From assembly GCF_002949735.1 (NCBI RefSeq), contig NZ_CP026681.1, forward strand, positions 5,362,001 through 5,426,000: 64,000 nucleotides of DNA. Reading direction: 5' to 3'. Position 1 is the stretch's first letter. Every line of letters begins with the position of its first letter. This stretch comes from Nostoc sp. 'Peltigera membranacea cyanobiont' N6. Lineage in GTDB: Bacteria > Cyanobacteriota > Cyanobacteriia > Cyanobacteriales > Nostocaceae. The notes under the pieces were generated by a model. The model saw only the letters and a program-made list of their open reading frames with translations. It did no database searches and had not been told where the DNA came from. A program made the position numbers and the translations under genes. Positions 10,001-17,870 of this stretch are shown here, one piece after another.

Positions 10001-10331
10001 CAAACTCCAGAATGGTAAAATTTCTGTGCGGAAGTTTGTATGTGAACTAGCCAGTTCCGAAATCTATCGTCAGCGCTTCTTGTCACCTTATCCCCATGCC
10101 AAGGTCATTGAGTTCCTCTTCCGTCACCTGTTGGGGCGTATACCCGCAACTCAGGAAGAAATTAGCCAGTGTAACCAGTTGCTAGCTGATAGTGGTTTGT
10201 CGGCTGCTGTAGAAGCAATAGTCGAAAGCCCAGAATATAGCTGCTACTTCGGTGAAGATGTTGTCCCTTACAACCGCTTCCCATCTCTGCCAGTAGGTAA
10301 CTACCTCGGCAGTGTACAGACGGCTGAGTAG
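7014..10331 (+). CDS. apcE: Phycobilisome core-membrane linker ApcE (L-CM)
   Basis: ApcE organises the allophycocyanin core, anchors the phycobilisome to the thylakoid and acts as terminal energy emitter. The N-terminal about 230 residues are a phycobiliprotein-like domain interrupted by a loop (about residues 80-140); Cys194 in NACSGEAT is the likely bilin attachment site. Four linker repeats follow, starting near residues 275, 545, 745 and 965, each with the pattern of a helix with AAYRQIFERD, then EFVRxLAKS and a late GEDxxPYxR. Four repeats in 1105 residues correspond to the large L-CM of heterocystous species, where the core is reported to have five cylinders. The connecting arms are Pro/Ser/Gly-rich. 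It is followed by apcA, apcB and apcC. Confidence 0.98.
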   Translation: MSVKASGGSSVARPQLYQTLAVATIIQAEQQDRFLGSGELNELASYFASGAKRLEISQTLTDNAEIIVSRAANRIFVGGSPMAFLEKPREIEIVPVSAGANVQQGMQLGTVTYVESRGGFLENLRSIFNSSPSGPTPPGFRPINIARYGPSNMAKSLRDLSWFLRYATYAIVAGDPNIIAVNTRGLREIIENACSGEATLVALQEIKAGSLSFFRNDAEATEIVSQYMDVLLTEFKAATPSNKVRQRPSSDQQGLELPQIYFNAAERRPKFVMKTGLSSSEKNEVIKAAYRQIFERDITRAYSLSISDLESKVKNGDISVKEFVRRLAKSPLYQKQFYQPFINSRVIELAFRHILGRGPSSREEVQKYFSIISNGGLPALVDALVDSAEYGDYFGEETVPYLRGLGQEAQECRNWGPQQDLFNYSAPFRKIPQFITTFAAYEQPLPDQHPYGSGNDPLEIQFGAIFPKETRNPSTSPAPFGKDTKRILIHQGAGINNQNSNPKARGEAPGTLGPKVFKLDQLPGTRGKKAAKNSSVRYSESSTQALIKAAYLQVFGRDLYEGQRPKVLEIKLENGDISVREFIRALAKSDVFRNLYWSSLYVCKAIEYIHRRLLGRPTYGRQEINKYFDLAAKQGFYAVVDAIINSVEYSEAFGEDTIPYERYLTPGGVSGRQLRVGSIREDVAAKVQKEVTPTFVTLGTVTENRSEPDIQFRINQGVSKQREQTKIFKLVSNISDKVAVKTLISAAYRQIFERDIAPYIAKNEFTAWESKLGNGEISVKEFIEGLGYSNLYLKEFYTPYPNTKVIELGTKHFLGRAPLDQAEIRKYNQILATQGIRAFIGALVDSVEYNQVFGEDTVPYRRFPTLPAANFPNTEKLYNQLTKQNDDVVVPSFKPVQSRPGSSATPLLAQAIADIAAQTNGINKSSPSFAELGRSYNDVSRQPVELGVRKHARIYRLAESANQAETQQVINAIYCQVLDVFSGEVPDNFRRTDLDSKLQNGKISVRKFVCELASSEIYRQRFLSPYPHAKVIEFLFRHLLGRIPATQEEISQCNQLLADSGLSAAVEAIVESPEYSCYFGEDVVPYNRFPSLPVGNYLGSVQTAE

Positions 10332-10688
10332 GTAATAAGTTACAGGGTACAGATTATTTTCTGCGATCTTTACCCTGTAACCTTCGTAACCTTTCGTAAT
10401 ATTGCTCTCAGATTACAGCTAAAACAGGGAATTCTGAAAGGCAATATTACAAAGTGTTAAGAGCAGTCATAAATGCTCAACAGAATGCCGGAAAATGTTT
10501 TGCGGAAGGTAACTGAGTTTGAAAGCTTGTGTACTTGTGTGGACTCAAGCAAACTCGTAATTTATTAGCCGTAGCAGTTATCAAACTGCTGTGTCTAAAA
10601 GAACGAGAGAACAAACTCCGTAAACCAAATTTAAAGTCGCACCAGTTTAATCAAATCCTGGTTTCATTCGTATTGGAGGAATCCATTA
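10332..10688 (+). promoter_or_regulatory. apcE-apcA spacer with two long hairpins
   Basis: Two consecutive inverted repeats follow the apcE stop. The first (10339-10381) pairs GTTACAGGGTA with TACCCTGTAAC. The second (10391-10454) pairs CTTTCGTAATATTGC with GCAATATTACAAAG, with one bulged base. Neither ends in a T-run, so they look more like mRNA-processing, stabilising or partly terminating structures than a full terminator. The apcA promoter and leader should lie between about 10455 and 10680. GGAGGA at 10676-10681 is the apcA ribosome site. Confidence 0.55.
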
Positions 10689-11177
10689 ATGAGTATTGTC
10701 ACGAAAGCTATCGTGAATGCTGATGCAGAAGCCCGCTACCTCAGCCCTGGTGAGTTAGATCGGATCAAATCCTTCGTTGCAAGTGGTGAGCGCCGCGTGC
10801 GGATTGCTCAAATTTTGTCAGAAAATCGCGAACGCCTTGTTAAGCAAGCTGGCGATCAACTGTTCCAAAAGCGTCCTGATGTTGTATCTCCTGGTGGGAA
10901 CGCTTACGGTCAAGAATTGACTGCTACTTGTCTGCGTGACCTAGATTACTACCTCCGCCTCGTTACCTACGGTATCGTTGCTGGTGATGTTACACCTATC
11001 GAAGAAATTGGTGTTATCGGTGCCCGTGAACTGTACAAGTCCTTGGGAACTCCTATCGATGGTGTTGCTGAAGGTATCCGTGGACTGAAGAATGTATCTG
11101 CTACATTGCTGTCTGGTGATGATGCTAGTGAAGCTGGTAGCTACTTCGACTACCTAGTTGGCGCTCTTCTAGGATAG
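10689..11177 (+). CDS. apcA: Allophycocyanin alpha subunit
   Basis: ApcA pairs with ApcB to form the trimeric discs of the phycobilisome core and absorbs near 650 nm. The length (162 residues, family about 161) and sequence are typical: SPGELDRIKSFV helix, RPDVVSPGGNAYG, and Cys81 in TATCLRDLDYY as the phycocyanobilin attachment site. A strong ribosome site GGAGGA lies eight bases before the ATG. The gene stands second in the core operon, 65 bases before apcB. Codons are well adapted, as expected for an abundant protein. Confidence 0.99.
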   Translation: MSIVTKAIVNADAEARYLSPGELDRIKSFVASGERRVRIAQILSENRERLVKQAGDQLFQKRPDVVSPGGNAYGQELTATCLRDLDYYLRLVTYGIVAGDVTPIEEIGVIGARELYKSLGTPIDGVAEGIRGLKNVSATLLSGDDASEAGSYFDYLVGALLG

Positions 11178-11242
11178 GTTAAAGCTGTTTACCTACTGAA
11201 ACAGAAGTATTGCAATACGGTTGGAAATAAGGAATTAACAAC

Positions 11243-11731
11243 ATGGCTCAAGACGCAATTACCGCTGTCATTAACTCCGCAGACGTTCAAGGTAAATACC
11301 TTGACTCTTCTGCTTTAGAAAAGCTAAAAGGCTACTTCGCCACTGGCGAACTGCGGGTACGTGCTGCTAGCACCATCAGCGCTAACGCTGCTGCGATCGT
11401 TAAAGAAGCTGTAGCAAAATCTTTGCTATACTCTGACATCACCCGTCCCGGCGGCAACATGTACACAACCCGCCGCTATGCTGCTTGCATCCGCGATTTG
11501 GACTACTACCTCCGCTATGCCACCTACGCTATGTTAGCTGGCGATCCTTCCATTTTGGATGAGCGCGTATTAAATGGCTTGAAGGAAACCTACAACTCTT
11601 TAGGAGTTCCCGTTGGTGCTACCGTGCAAGCTATCCAAGCAATCAAGGAAGTAACCGCTAGTTTGGTTGGTTCTGATGCTGGTAAGGAAATGGGTGTTTA
11701 CTTAGACTATATCTCTTCTGGCTTAAGCTAA
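11243..11731 (+). CDS. apcB: Allophycocyanin beta subunit
   Basis: The 162-residue beta subunit pairs with ApcA. Cys82 in YAACIRDLDYY is the bilin site, and Asn72 in RPGGNMY is the position normally N-methylated in beta subunits. AAGGA lies before the ATG. The end (DYISSGLS) is typical of the family. It lies between apcA and apcC in the core operon and is clearly paralogous to apcF at 59.6 kb. Confidence 0.99.
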   Translation: MAQDAITAVINSADVQGKYLDSSALEKLKGYFATGELRVRAASTISANAAAIVKEAVAKSLLYSDITRPGGNMYTTRRYAACIRDLDYYLRYATYAMLAGDPSILDERVLNGLKETYNSLGVPVGATVQAIQAIKEVTASLVGSDAGKEMGVYLDYISSGLS

Positions 11732-11954
11732 GAGCTAGTTTGCGCTTAAAAATTTAGGTGCGGCTTTATTAAGGTCTGGAAATCAACCGTGAGTGCTAGA
11801 ACGTTATATTGCTTATCTTGGTAAATTATCAGTGATGAGTGTTAGTGGTCTAGTATTGATGTTTGATTTCCAGCCTTTGAATGATTAAAGGATTTGCACT
11901 CAAGATTTTGAGATAAAAAAAGTTTTCACAAAGTTTAAAGGAGATTTACAAAAT

Positions 11955-12161
11955 ATGTCCCGTTTGTTTAAAATTACTGCTCTAGTTCCTAGCCAAACCC
12001 GAATTCGTACCCAACGCGAACTGCAAAATACTTACTTCACTAAGCTAGTTCCTTATGAAAACTGGTTCCGCGAACAGCAACGTATTCAAAAAGCAGGCGG
12101 CAAAATCATCAAAGTAGAACTGGCAACTGGTAAGCAAGGCGCTAATACTGGCTTGTCGTAA
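11955..12161 (+). CDS. apcC: Phycobilisome small core linker (L-C)
   Basis: This 68-residue basic protein is the 7.8-kDa core linker that sits inside outer allophycocyanin trimers and tunes their spectra. It has the CpcD-like linker pattern (MSRLFKITALVPSQTRIRTQRELQ, of which SRLFKITALVPS is typical) and a C-terminus rich in Gly, Thr and Lys. AAAGGAG lies a few bases before the ATG. A 223-base spacer separates it from apcB, and a strong terminator follows, so it is the last gene of the operon. Confidence 0.98.
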   Translation: MSRLFKITALVPSQTRIRTQRELQNTYFTKLVPYENWFREQQRIQKAGGKIIKVELATGKQGANTGLS

Positions 12162-12194
12162 TCTGTAAATAGAATATTATTTTAGGAAATTGGT

Positions 12195-12220
12195 AAGAGG
12201 TCGAAAAAGACCTCTTTTTT
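12195..12220 (+). terminator. Intrinsic terminator of the apc operon
   Basis: AAGAGGTC pairs perfectly with GACCTCTT around a GAAAAA loop and is followed by a run of T. It lies 34 bases after the apcC stop and before the convergent oxygenase gene. Confidence 0.92.
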
Positions 12221-12240
12221 GTTGCTTGTATTTCTGAAAG

Positions 12241-13311
12241 TTAAGAGTTGAACATTTCTACAAGGCGATACCCGCGAGTATATAGCGGAACTGGAGCGCC
12301 AGAATTTTGTTTTTTCCTTGCTTGTTCAGAAGTTTCATCAAATACAATTAGTGTTTCCTTACCAACCTTCAACCAGTCTTCGTAAGGCACGCTCATATCT
12401 TCTTCAATACCGCCAATACTAGGTGCTACCATTGCCCGATAAGCTTCATTGAATTTCCTCCGAAACCGGAAATCTACTGAAATTCTTAGACTTTCAGTTT
12501 TCCTTCTTACTGTTTGGTGCAATCCACGGGCATCATTAAAGTACATTGTACCGTGTTGTAGTTGTGCTTCTGTATAAGAGACAACCATTGGAATATCCCG
12601 ACCTTCAGCAAAGTCTGACATCACCCGCATCGCCTCTAGTTCCATTTCGCGGGGCATCTCACCTGCTTCGATGGTTATATTGTCGATGTCGCCAAATAAT
12701 GGCAGAACTACTACAGTCGCATCAGCAGCAACACCTGCCCAAACATCGCTATGGCACTTTGAGCTAGCGAAGGGCAAACTCAACTTTTCAGCGTTAGTTT
12801 TACCGTAGACCATACGGAGATTGACTGGTAAATCCACTGCATCAATCAGGTCATTTGCTCCTAGTTGGTAAAAAGCCTCAGCTACGCTTTTTTGAAAAAG
12901 GTTAAATGCGAGAGTGTGTTCTCGCTTGGGCATCAAAAGACCAGTACCTGTGTAGTTCGGCAATGTATTTCTTGCTTCCAGTAGTCTTTCAAGCATTTCA
13001 GCTTCTGAAAGAATGATGGGACTATTCAGACATGCTGAAATATAACCCATAGCAGCAATACGAATCTGCTGGAATAACTCAGGCTCTAAGATGTGTTCAA
13101 ACAGTAGTCGGTACTGTCGCCTTGTAGCAATTTTATCAGCAAGCTCATCAAAGAGGCGATCGCCAAGTTGAGAAAATGCGTAGGCGTAGCCCGTCGTAGA
13201 CATCGCCCGCTCATCTTGGACGCGATCGCCCTCTGTTGATTCTGCTAACAGTTCTTCTAACATCATTGTTTCCAACGTTATTATAAATTGGCTAAATACA
13301 TCCAAAGCCAT
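12241..13311 (-). CDS. Fe(II)/2-oxoglutarate-dependent oxygenase-like protein
   Basis: The 356-residue protein has the signature of cupin-fold Fe(II)/2-oxoglutarate oxygenases: His187-Ser-Asp189 (HxD), a distal His265 in GLHQTV, and Arg276-Ile-Ser278, an RxS co-substrate motif eleven residues after the distal His. The N-terminal 120 residues are mainly helical. The substrate is unknown. It is divergent from a methyltransferase plus diiron-oxidase pair, which suggests one biosynthetic or modification locus. The first ATG directly abuts a 17-base palindrome and lacks a ribosome site; an alternative ATG at 13266 has GGA five bases upstream and may be the true start. The motif call is fairly sure; the pathway is open. 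Confidence 0.7.
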   Translation of the reverse strand: MALDVFSQFIITLETMMLEELLAESTEGDRVQDERAMSTTGYAYAFSQLGDRLFDELADKIATRRQYRLLFEHILEPELFQQIRIAAMGYISACLNSPIILSEAEMLERLLEARNTLPNYTGTGLLMPKREHTLAFNLFQKSVAEAFYQLGANDLIDAVDLPVNLRMVYGKTNAEKLSLPFASSKCHSDVWAGVAADATVVVLPLFGDIDNITIEAGEMPREMELEAMRVMSDFAEGRDIPMVVSYTEAQLQHGTMYFNDARGLHQTVRRKTESLRISVDFRFRRKFNEAYRAMVAPSIGGIEEDMSVPYEDWLKVGKETLIVFDETSEQARKKQNSGAPVPLYTRGYRLVEMFNS

Positions 13312-13328
13312 TTCGTTTTCAAAACGAA
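13312..13328. promoter_or_regulatory. Palindrome abutting the oxygenase start codon
   Basis: TTCGTTTT-C-AAAACGAA is a perfect 17-base palindrome immediately 5' of the ATG at 13311. It could be a repressor site or a hairpin covering translation start. No known operator was matched. Confidence 0.5.
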
Positions 13329-13756
13329 TCTAGCTATTACAAATTAACAAGGTTATTCCCTTTATACTTCGTAAAATATACTGTTTTATTTCTCTTACTT
13401 ATCTTGATTAAAAGAGTTAATTTTAACTTATTTAATAAAGCGTAGATGAAGTTAGAGCTTAAAAGCCAAACTATCTATATGTGAGGTTGCTGTTAACTAA
13501 GTAACAACGCAAGTTCATGAAGTTAAATATGATTTAGCTGTTTATATTTAAAGAAACTAACAAGATGATACTTTTCAGGTTAGCTACTCCTTTGAAAAGG
13601 CTAGTTTTTAAACGCAAAATCGACAAGTAAGCGAAAATCGGTAAAATCAACCTTATCAGTAAAACAAGTTCATTATTAAATAATAGATATTCATGAATTT
13701 AGCCCGCTCGGACTAAATTCAGTAATCGTAAAATAAGTATAAAATAGTGCTAGTAA
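13329..13756. promoter_or_regulatory. Divergent intergenic region
   Basis: The AT-rich region between the oxygenase and methyltransferase genes should contain both promoters. A hairpin GAATTTAG/CTAAATTC with a ten-base GC-rich loop lies at 13695-13720, about 36 bases before the methyltransferase ATG. A second imperfect hairpin followed by TTTTT lies near 13578-13612. No family match was made. Confidence 0.4.
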
Positions 13757-14527
13757 ATGTCAAATGTGAATCACAAAAACTCAACTAAAAACTTATATAA
13801 TCGCACAGCATCAGAATGGATTAGAGCAGAACCTACTTCCTTATCAGACTTTACGGCACGCCCTTTTGTACTAAAACTTTGTGAGCCTGTTAGTGGCTTG
13901 CAACTACTAGATATAGGTTGCGGAGAAGGTTATTGCAGTCGAGAATTACGTCGGCGTGGTGCTGCAAAAGTACATGGTATAGACCTTTCTCAAGGCATGA
14001 TTGAAGCAGCAAAATTGCAAGAAGTAGAAGATGCTTTAGGTATTAGCTATGAAGTAGGATGTGCTACTAGTCTCAAGCAATTCGATGATGGCGAAATTGA
14101 CTTAGTTGTTGCAGTGTTTCTATTTAACTATTTGACAATTTCTCAGACCCAAGAATGTATGGCGGAAGTTGCACGGATTCTTCGTCCGGGCGGTCGATTT
14201 GTATTCAGCGTTCCCCATCCATCTTTTCCATATATGCGGGAGCCAGCATATCCGTTTTATTTTCAAGTTGATGGTGCAGGCTATTTCAGCAAGCGAGATC
14301 GGCAGTTTCCTGGTCGTATTTGGAAACGAGACGGCTCCTGGCTAAATGTTCAATTGATTCACAAAACTCTTGAGGATTACTTTAATGCCCTTAGAATTGC
14401 TGGCTTTAATACCATGCCAATTTTACAGGAATTGCGTGTAACTCCAGAACATATCGCAGTAGACGAATCATTTTTTAGCCCCTTAGTTGACCAACCACTC
14501 CATCTAGCCCTACAAATATCACGATGA
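13757..14527 (+). CDS. Class I SAM-dependent methyltransferase
   Basis: The 256-residue protein has a Rossmann methyltransferase core: motif I LLDIGCGEG near residue 52, the acidic end of strand 2 at GIDLSQGM, motif post-I, and LRPGGRFVFSVPHPS after strand 4. It resembles UbiE/Methyltransf_11-type small-molecule enzymes, with a long insertion (about residues 160-200) rich in Phe, Tyr and Arg that may form the acceptor pocket. Its stop codon overlaps the next start by ATGA, so it is translationally coupled to the diiron-oxidase-like gene. The acceptor is unknown. Confidence 0.8.
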   Translation: MSNVNHKNSTKNLYNRTASEWIRAEPTSLSDFTARPFVLKLCEPVSGLQLLDIGCGEGYCSRELRRRGAAKVHGIDLSQGMIEAAKLQEVEDALGISYEVGCATSLKQFDDGEIDLVVAVFLFNYLTISQTQECMAEVARILRPGGRFVFSVPHPSFPYMREPAYPFYFQVDGAGYFSKRDRQFPGRIWKRDGSWLNVQLIHKTLEDYFNALRIAGFNTMPILQELRVTPEHIAVDESFFSPLVDQPLHLALQISR

Positions 14528-15252
14528 TACAGACATCTTCTTTACTAATAAATTCCTTCCGTGAAATAACGGTTAATCATCCTCTATGGAGCCATGAGTT
14601 TCTAATTCGTTGTCGGGCTGGAAATTTATTTTTACCAGACGTACAGGTATTAGCTGTTCAGATGTACAAATTCTCCAAAGAATTTAATCGGATCTTGGCT
14701 AGCATCTTATCTTGTTGCGAAGATGAAAGTAGCCAGTTAGTCATCTTAGAAAACCTATTTGATGAAATGGGACAGGGAGATATAACTCAGTCCCACCCAG
14801 AATTGTTTCGTCAATTTACCCGCGCACTTGGTATCGACGACGTAACTTTGGCAGCACTACCCACTGCACCTGAAACTTCCGCTCTGATTGAAACCTACTT
14901 GCAGATGCCACATAAATATGGATACTTAGCTGCACTAGGTGCTGTCTGTTATGCTTCTGAAGGGATTGTTAGCTCGCTGTACACGCAACTATATAAAGGA
15001 ATTGTCGGTGCTGCTCCTTTACCCAAAGAATCTCTGATCTTTTTTGAAGTCCATATTGATGTAGATGATAGTCATGCAGCGAAACTAGCAGCAGTGATTG
15101 AACCTCGAATCACCATGAATGAAGAGGATATCAAGGTAAGGCTGGCAATTGTAGAAGCTATGGATGCCCGTGTCCAATTTTTTAACGGAATTCAGCGTCA
15201 AATCTCTAAATATAACTTGTCTGCTGATTCATGGATCTTTATGAATTCATAG
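14524..15252 (+). CDS. Haem-oxygenase-like diiron oxidase/oxygenase (HDO-type)
   Basis: The 242-residue all-helical protein carries the six-ligand pattern of haem-oxygenase-like diiron enzymes (the superfamily with CADD, UndA, BesC and SznF): Glu81, His91, Glu146 in YASEGI, His177, Asp181 and His184 in EVHIDVDDSH. Members cut or hydroxylate amino acids and fatty acids, or rebuild small molecules, using O2 and two irons. It overlaps the upstream methyltransferase by four bases (ATGA), so the two products are probably made together and act in one pathway. A plain TenA role is less likely because the catalytic Cys of TenA is absent. The reaction is unknown. Confidence 0.78.
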   Translation: MIQTSSLLINSFREITVNHPLWSHEFLIRCRAGNLFLPDVQVLAVQMYKFSKEFNRILASILSCCEDESSQLVILENLFDEMGQGDITQSHPELFRQFTRALGIDDVTLAALPTAPETSALIETYLQMPHKYGYLAALGAVCYASEGIVSSLYTQLYKGIVGAAPLPKESLIFFEVHIDVDDSHAAKLAAVIEPRITMNEEDIKVRLAIVEAMDARVQFFNGIQRQISKYNLSADSWIFMNS

Positions 15253-15464
15253 CTTTTGAGAAAAGCAAAGCGTGTAAATACGGTTGTGAATATACTGGCT
15301 TGTAGGATTAAAATGTGGACAGTTTTACCGTTCTTCAAAGGGTAAATTAAGACAGATATAGGAAAGTTTGTAATTTCAATAACCTTTTTAGGGAATCAGA
15401 ATCAGTTGTCAAGTCTTGGTCAAATTCACAAAGCAAAATTAGGTGCAGTAATGAGGAGGCTTCC

Positions 15465-16016
15465 ATGTACGGATTAGTGAACAAGGCGATTCAAGACATG
15501 GTGTGCAGTCGCTTTGGCGAAGAGACTTGGAAACAAATTAAGCACAAAGCAGAGGTGGACGTAGATGTTTTCCTCAGTATGGAAGGCTATCCCGATGACA
15601 TCACTCACAAGCTAGTAAAAGCTGCTAGTGTCGTTCTAAGCTTATCTCCCAAACAAATTATGCAAGCTTTTGGGGAATTCTGGGTTCAGTATACAGCCCA
15701 AGAAGGCTATGGCGAAATGATGGATATGAGTGGAGATACACTACCTGAGTTTTTAGAAAACCTCGATAATCTTCATGCTCGTGTGGGAGTTAGCTTTCCT
15801 AAACTCCAACCCCCATCATTTGAGTGTACTGATATGGAGGAAAATTCTCTAAGCTTACACTATCGTTCTGATAGAGAAGGGCTGACTCCAATGGTTATTG
15901 GTCTAATCAAAGGATTGGGAACAAGGTTTGATACAGAAGTTCATATTACCCAAACCCTGAATCGGGATGAAGGTGCTGAACATGATGAATTTTTAGTGAT
16001 TTATAAACCAAATTGA
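15465..16016 (+). CDS. H-NOX haem nitric-oxide sensor
   Basis: The 183-residue haem-NO/oxygen-binding domain protein begins MYGLVNKAIQDMV, typical of the family. His104 in LDNLHARV is the proximal haem ligand, and Tyr133-x-Ser135-x-Arg137 is the YxSxR motif holding the haem propionates. The distal region reads TPMVIG, with no Tyr at the place used for O2 binding, so an NO-selective sensor is expected. It lies ten bases before a histidine kinase with an H-NOX-associated domain, the usual cyanobacterial partner. GAGGAGG a few bases before the ATG is a strong ribosome site. Confidence 0.95.
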   Translation: MYGLVNKAIQDMVCSRFGEETWKQIKHKAEVDVDVFLSMEGYPDDITHKLVKAASVVLSLSPKQIMQAFGEFWVQYTAQEGYGEMMDMSGDTLPEFLENLDNLHARVGVSFPKLQPPSFECTDMEENSLSLHYRSDREGLTPMVIGLIKGLGTRFDTEVHITQTLNRDEGAEHDEFLVIYKPN

Positions 16017-16026
16017 GTGCAGTAGC

Positions 16027-17475
16027 ATGGCTCCTCCTCAGCTTACGCTTTCACCAGAGTTATTGGCGAAAGCTTTTCCCTTCCACTTTGCATTTAGCCG
16101 TAATCGTGAAATTGTCCAAACTGGTGATGTCTTGGAGCGTATTAGTCCTGAGCCATTAGTTGGTAAATTGATTGAGCAGCATTTCCAAATCAATCGTCCA
16201 AAAATTTTGGTAGATTTTGATGCTATTAGTAAACAGTCTCGTGCCCTATTCATTTTAGAGTTTCTCCACAATGGAATGCAACTCAAGGGTCAAATGATGT
16301 ATCAACCAGAGGAGGAGGTGATATTTTTTTTAGGTTCTCCTTGGATTACAAATACAACTAGCTTGACTCCTTTGGGTATAAAACTCAAAGACTTTGCGAT
16401 TCACGACCCAATTGTTGATTTCCTGTTTTTACTGCAAGCTCAGAACACCGCTTTGGCTGATGCCAAAAAGTTAACAAGCGAACTTAAACAGCAAAGGGCA
16501 CAACTACGGAGTGCCCTGCAAATCAAAGAGAATCTAGCGGAAATTGCTGAAGCTCAGGCTAAAAAATTAGAAAAATCTCTTCGGGAGCTACAACAAACTC
16601 AAGCCCAATTAGTTCAGGCTGAAAAGATGTCCAGTTTGGGACAGTTGGTTGCAGGAGTTGCTCACGAAATTAATAACCCCGTTAACTTTATTTACGGTAA
16701 TTTAAAATATACAAAAGATTATACACAGTGTTTGCTAAAGCTTGTACACCTTTACCAGCAATTTTATGCCAATCCTGTGCTAGAAATTAAAGAATATATT
16801 GAGGAAATTGAGTTAGATTTTTTACTAGATGATTTGCCCAGAATTCTAGATTCGATGGAAGTAGGATCTGAAAGGATCTCTGAAATTGTCTTGTCTCTGC
16901 GGAACTTTTCTCGTCTTGATGAAGCAGGAATGAAAAAGGTTGATATTCACCACGGACTAGATAGTACTTTGCTGATTTTACAGAATCGGTTTAAGAATAG
17001 CCTCGATCGTCCTGGAATCAAAGTAGTTAAAAATTATGGAAACTTGCCTTTGGTAGATTGCTACCCTGGCCAACTTAATCAAGTATTCATGAATATTATT
17101 AGTAATGCCATCGATGCACTCGACAGCTATAACGATAAACGCGCGATCGCAGAAATTCATGCCATTCCTAATAAAATTACAATTACTACAGAAGTCATCG
17201 AAACAAAGTGTGTTATCCGAATTGCTGATAATGGTTCAGGAATAACAGAAGCAGTTAAGGAACGACTGTTTGATCCATTTTTTACAACTAAGCCTGTAGG
17301 TAAGGGTACAGGATTAGGTTTATCAATTAGCTATCAGATTGTAGTTGAAAAACATGGGGGAACACTAAGATGTGTATCAGAACCTGGACAAGAAACTGAG
17401 TTCTGGATTGAAATTCCTCTCTCTATGGACACACAAGCAGTAAATTGCGTCAAATCATTGAGTTTTGTTTTATGA
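16027..17475 (+). CDS. H-NOX-associated sensor histidine kinase
   Basis: The 482-residue cytosolic kinase has an N-terminal H-NOX-associated (HNOBA-like) domain (about 1-145), a coiled coil (about 145-205, with Leu and Gln heptads), a dimerisation/phosphoacceptor helix with His213 in AGVAHEINNP, and a C-terminal ATPase with an N-box (NIISNAIDAL), DNGSG, DPFFTTK and GKGTGLGLS. There are no membrane spans. The sensory input should come from the H-NOX protein encoded just upstream, which probably switches kinase activity when NO binds. No response regulator lies next to it in this window. Confidence 0.93.
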   Translation: MAPPQLTLSPELLAKAFPFHFAFSRNREIVQTGDVLERISPEPLVGKLIEQHFQINRPKILVDFDAISKQSRALFILEFLHNGMQLKGQMMYQPEEEVIFFLGSPWITNTTSLTPLGIKLKDFAIHDPIVDFLFLLQAQNTALADAKKLTSELKQQRAQLRSALQIKENLAEIAEAQAKKLEKSLRELQQTQAQLVQAEKMSSLGQLVAGVAHEINNPVNFIYGNLKYTKDYTQCLLKLVHLYQQFYANPVLEIKEYIEEIELDFLLDDLPRILDSMEVGSERISEIVLSLRNFSRLDEAGMKKVDIHHGLDSTLLILQNRFKNSLDRPGIKVVKNYGNLPLVDCYPGQLNQVFMNIISNAIDALDSYNDKRAIAEIHAIPNKITITTEVIETKCVIRIADNGSGITEAVKERLFDPFFTTKPVGKGTGLGLSISYQIVVEKHGGTLRCVSEPGQETEFWIEIPLSMDTQAVNCVKSLSFVL

Positions 17476-17711
17476 ATTATCAAAATTCAGTAATGCTTGC
17501 AGTGGAGAGAGAGACTCACGACTCTCTTATTTTAACTTTCTAAATTATTGTTTAAACTACGGCGTACGTTGTATTAAATAGTGAGATTTGTTTCTCTGTA
17601 GTGATGTCTTTTCTACGAGATGCTACGCATAGCTTGCTTTCCCATAGGAGTACGGGGGCATATAGCGTTTCTCACTTGAGTGATACCAAGTCCGCTTAAT
17701 CACTTACGATA

Positions 17712-17800
17712 TGTCATTGCGAGTGAAACGGAGTGGAACGAAGCAATCGCTGCGGACTCTGCGATTACTTCACTTCGCTATCGCTGCGTTCGTAATGACA
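17712..17800. repeat. Dispersed inverted-repeat element
   Basis: It begins TGTCATTGCGAG and ends with CGTAATGACA, which is an imperfect inverted copy. The interior carries paired GCGAAG/CTTCGC-type segments. It looks like a REP-like or miniature non-coding element. Confidence 0.55.
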
Positions 17801-17832
17801 AGTATTTATCCAGACATGATATGAGTTACACC

Positions 17833-17870
17833 CGCAAGGGCACGGCACTCCCGTGCCCTTACAACTTGCG
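17833..17870. repeat. Palindromic GC-rich hairpin repeat
   Basis: GGGCACGG pairs with CCGTGCCC around a five-base loop, flanked by outer arms CGCAAG and CTTGCG. It is a stand-alone palindrome in non-coding DNA. Confidence 0.6.

Noticed and set aside
13578..13612. Terminator of a small RNA upstream of the methyltransferase
   Set aside because: The stem has a four-base asymmetric bulge and no transcript start could be proposed.
14524..15252. Second TenA thiaminase gene
   Set aside because: The fold agrees, but the TenA catalytic Cys is missing and six diiron ligands are present, so a diiron oxidase is the better call.
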